Below, piece by piece: positions 4,494-6,337 of a stretch of DNA of 6,337 bases; position 1 is the first letter of the stretch; each line of letters opens with the position of its first letter. Made by a program: the position numbers and the translations under genes. The notes below the pieces were generated by a model. That model was not told the origin of the DNA and did not search any database. It saw only the letters and a program-made list of their open reading frames with translations. This DNA comes from Helicobacteraceae bacterium. Its GTDB lineage: Bacteria; Campylobacterota; Campylobacteria; Campylobacterales; SZUA-545. The stretch lies in contig QKHD01000340.1 in the NCBI GenBank assembly GCA_003250175.1, forward strand, positions 1 through 6,337, read 5' to 3'.

Positions 4494-6254
4494 ATGTCCA
4501 TAGAGAAGTGGTTCCAGGCCGCGAAAGTGGTGGATTACGCCTTTCAGCCGATCGTTAATATCTCCACCGGCAAGGTGGTGGCCTATGAGGCGCTGCTGCG
4601 CCATTGGGACAAGGCGGGGTTCGAGTCGATTGACCATTTTTTCAACGCCGCCTACGAAGACCAGGTGCTGCACCGCATCGACCTGATTTTGCGCGAAAAA
4701 GCGCTGCGCAAGTTTACCCGTGCCGAGCTGCACGAGCACGCCCGCCTCTTTTATAACATCGACAGCCGCATCATCGAGATGTACGACTACCGCTCCGGAG
4801 AGACGGCCCGGATCATGGAAGAGCTGGGGCTGAGCAAAAACATCATCACCTTCGAGATCAGCGAGAAGTACGAGTTCAAATCCTTCGTGGAGATCAAAAG
4901 CATCTTCAACCTCTACCAGCAGCAGGGGTTTCAGATATCCCTGGATGATTTCGGCATCGGCTTCTCCGGACTCAAGCTGCTCTATCACTCCGAACCCGAA
5001 TACATCAAGATCGACCGCTTTTTTATTACCGACGTTTTCAAGGATACGAAAAAGCGCCTCTTTGTCACCAATATTATTAACATCGCCCACTCCATCGGGG
5101 CGATCGTCATAGCCGAAGGGGTGGAGACCAAGGAAGAGTTCTATATGTGCAAGGAGATCGGCTGCGACTGCGTGCAGGGCTTTTACGTGGCCCATCCGGA
5201 GACCCAGACGGACAAACTCAAAAAGCAGTACGAGAGCATCAAGGAGCTGGCCAAAAACGACAAGCGCACCAAGGGCGACAAGGGGGTGCTCAAAAAGTAC
5301 CTCAAGCAGGTGGAGTCGATCCGGCTCGATACGAAGATGGAGGAGATTTTCGAGATTTTCAAAAGCTCCAACTACTCCCACGTGGTCGTGGTCGACGACC
5401 TGAACCGCGCCGTGGGAATCTTGCAGGAGAAAAACCTGCGCAAATACATCTACAACCCCTACGGCAACTCCCTCCTGGCCAATAAAAAGATCGGCGAAAA
5501 GCTGGGCGATTTTGTGACGGAGTGCTCCAGCGTGGAGATCAACACCGACATCGCCAAGATCATCAAGGCCTTCTCCTTTAACAACAAAGCGGGCGGGGTG
5601 ATCGTGACCAAAAACTTCGAGTATCACGGATTTATCGACGCCAAAAATATTCTGGAGTACCTCAGCCAGAAAGACATCGTCGACGCGCGCAACCAAAACC
5701 CCCTCTCCAAACTCCCCGGCAATAAAAACGTGGAGGAGTTTATGCTCGCTCGCGTGGAGGAGCATACGGGGCAGGTGCTCTTTACCTACTTTGACTTCAA
5801 CGACTTCAAACCCTACAACGACACCTACGGCTTTCGCAACGGCGACCGGGTGATCCTGCTCTTTGCGGATATTCTGCGGCGGCGTTTTAAGAAGTCCAAC
5901 TATTTTATCGGCCACATCGGCGGGGACGACTTTTTCATGGGGTGCGTGCTGGGGGACGACCACGGGTTTGAGACGGCCGCTGCGGACGTCGCCATTACCG
6001 TGGAGCGGTTTGAAAAGGACGTGGAGAGCTTTTACGAAACCAAGGATAAAGAGCGCGGCTACATCGAAGCCAAAGACCGTATCGGCCGCTCCGGCCGCTT
6101 TCCGCTTCTTAGTGTCAGCGCCGCGTCGCTGACCGTGGATTTTGACCGGCTCAAGGGCAAGATCGACGAAGACGACATCGCCACCCTGATGACTTCGCTC
6201 AAAAAATGCGCCAAAAAAGCTCCGGATCATATGATCTTCAGCTCCTGGTGTTAA
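4494..6254 (+). CDS. EAL-CBS-CBS-GGDEF protein, probable regulated c-di-GMP phosphodiesterase
   Basis: A 586-residue cytoplasmic protein with no membrane segment. The EAL domain (about 10-240) should hydrolyse c-di-GMP to pGpG: the metal and catalytic residues are all visible, namely E32 in E-A-L-L-R, N88, E121 and E124 in F-E-I-S-E, D151-D152 in D-D-F-G-I-G, K172 in K-I-D, E208 in E-G-V-E, and Q228 in Q-G-F. A helical linker (240-272) leads to a CBS pair (about 273-392; strands H-V-V-V-V-D and G-V-I-V), a module that usually binds adenine nucleotides. The GGDEF domain (about 400-582) has D434 and the F-K-P-Y-N-D motif, but the signature reads G-G-D-D-F (476-480) and no R-x-x-D inhibitory site precedes it. 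It may therefore sense GTP rather than make c-di-GMP. About 55 residues, including D-R-x-G (528-531), separate it from the S-V-S-A strand. The domain order is the reverse of the common GGDEF-EAL. Confidence 0.93.
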   Translation: MSIEKWFQAAKVVDYAFQPIVNISTGKVVAYEALLRHWDKAGFESIDHFFNAAYEDQVLHRIDLILREKALRKFTRAELHEHARLFYNIDSRIIEMYDYRSGETARIMEELGLSKNIITFEISEKYEFKSFVEIKSIFNLYQQQGFQISLDDFGIGFSGLKLLYHSEPEYIKIDRFFITDVFKDTKKRLFVTNIINIAHSIGAIVIAEGVETKEEFYMCKEIGCDCVQGFYVAHPETQTDKLKKQYESIKELAKNDKRTKGDKGVLKKYLKQVESIRLDTKMEEIFEIFKSSNYSHVVVVDDLNRAVGILQEKNLRKYIYNPYGNSLLANKKIGEKLGDFVTECSSVEINTDIAKIIKAFSFNNKAGGVIVTKNFEYHGFIDAKNILEYLSQKDIVDARNQNPLSKLPGNKNVEEFMLARVEEHTGQVLFTYFDFNDFKPYNDTYGFRNGDRVILLFADILRRRFKKSNYFIGHIGGDDFFMGCVLGDDHGFETAAADVAITVERFEKDVESFYETKDKERGYIEAKDRIGRSGRFPLLSVSAASLTVDFDRLKGKIDEDDIATLMTSLKKCAKKAPDHMIFSSWC

Positions 6255-6276
6255 AAGGGCGATCCCGGTAAAAGCT

Positions 6277-6320
6277 CAACTCTCTTGGCTATACTGATAC
6301 CAATAAAATCCAAGGAGTTG
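6277..6320 (+). repeat. Inverted repeat covering the Shine-Dalgarno site of the next gene
   Basis: The left arm 6277-6288 (CAACTCTCTTGG) and right arm 6310-6320 (CCAAGGAGTTG) are complementary over 11 bp with one bulged T (6283), enclosing a 21-base loop. The right arm contains AAGGAG (6312-6317), the ribosome site for ATG 6323, and the loop contains the candidate -10. In an RNA begun upstream of 6277 the site would be paired. In an RNA begun from the local promoter the left arm would be absent. Confidence 0.5.
6290..6295 (+). promoter_or_regulatory. Candidate -10 box for the gene starting at 6323
   Basis: TATACT (5 of 6 to TATAAT) lies 27 bases before the ATG, with no good -35 box at normal spacing. 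If used, transcription would start near 6302, inside the loop of the surrounding inverted repeat, giving a short leader. Confidence 0.35.
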
Positions 6321-6322
6321 TC

Positions 6323-6337
6323 ATGGTGGATTATGGT
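6323..6337 (+). CDS. Start of an unidentified gene (first five codons only)
   Basis: ATG 6323 begins M-V-D-Y-G and runs off the right edge. A consensus AAGGAG (6312-6317) sits 5 bases upstream, and a candidate -10 precedes it, which together make a real start likely. The product cannot be named from five residues. It follows the EAL gene in the same direction after 68 bp with no clear terminator between them. Confidence 0.55.

Noticed and set aside
4278..6230. A stop-free antisense reading frame of about 650 codons on the - strand, opposite the EAL-CBS-GGDEF gene
   Set aside because: Its product is dominated by Val, Leu, His, Asp and Phe with no recognisable domain, and the opposite frame has a full set of EAL, CBS and GGDEF motifs. 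It is explained by the biased codon use of the real gene.

Overview
The window looks like chromosomal DNA from a free-living member of the Campylobacterota, of the Sulfurimonas/Sulfurovum/Nitratifractor kind. Three things point there: a histidine kinase with an H-Q-W-K-Q-P-L phosphoacceptor box, which is very common in that phylum; a stand-alone Aer/CetB-like PAS protein; and an LPP20/FlgP-like periplasmic protein. Rough base counting gives GC in the mid-50s percent, so the source is not a low-GC Campylobacter or Helicobacter. This assignment is inference from protein families. I see no rRNA, tRNA, CRISPR array, transposon or phage gene.

Left block (1-768, + strand): the last 82 codons of an unrecognised, mostly helical and Lys-rich protein overlap by one base (TAATG) with a 166-residue PAS protein. 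A strong hairpin follows the PAS stop codon directly.

Middle block (4363 down to 747, - strand): in transcription order there is a soluble PAS-like/HWKQPL histidine kinase; a DUF2156-family acyl- or aminoacyl-transferase-fold protein that overlaps a RimI-like GNAT acetyltransferase by 4 bp; then an LPP20/FlgP-like exported protein followed 12 bp later by a lipoprotein with a long acidic, Pro/Ala-rich tether. The gaps of 76 bp and 71 bp suggest three transcription units: kinase alone, DUF2156-GNAT, and LPP20-lipoprotein. The last unit meets the PAS gene tail to tail with a 4-bp overlap of stop codons.

Right block (4364-6337, + strand): divergent from the kinase is a 586-residue EAL-CBS-CBS-GGDEF protein. 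Its EAL active site looks complete and its GGDEF motif is degenerate (GGDDF), so it probably acts as a regulated c-di-GMP phosphodiesterase. Beyond it, a new + strand gene begins at 6323. Its Shine-Dalgarno sequence lies in one arm of an 11-bp inverted repeat.

Together the window is rich in sensing and envelope functions (redox/energy PAS sensor, orphan kinase, c-di-GMP turnover, FlgP-like periplasmic protein), compatible with control of motility or surface attachment. The link between these units is only suggested by their proximity. I found no defence system or other clearly new multi-gene system. The most interesting non-coding signals are the ribosome-site-masking inverted repeat at 6277-6320, the palindromic cluster between the divergent kinase and EAL genes, and the hairpin at 751-768.
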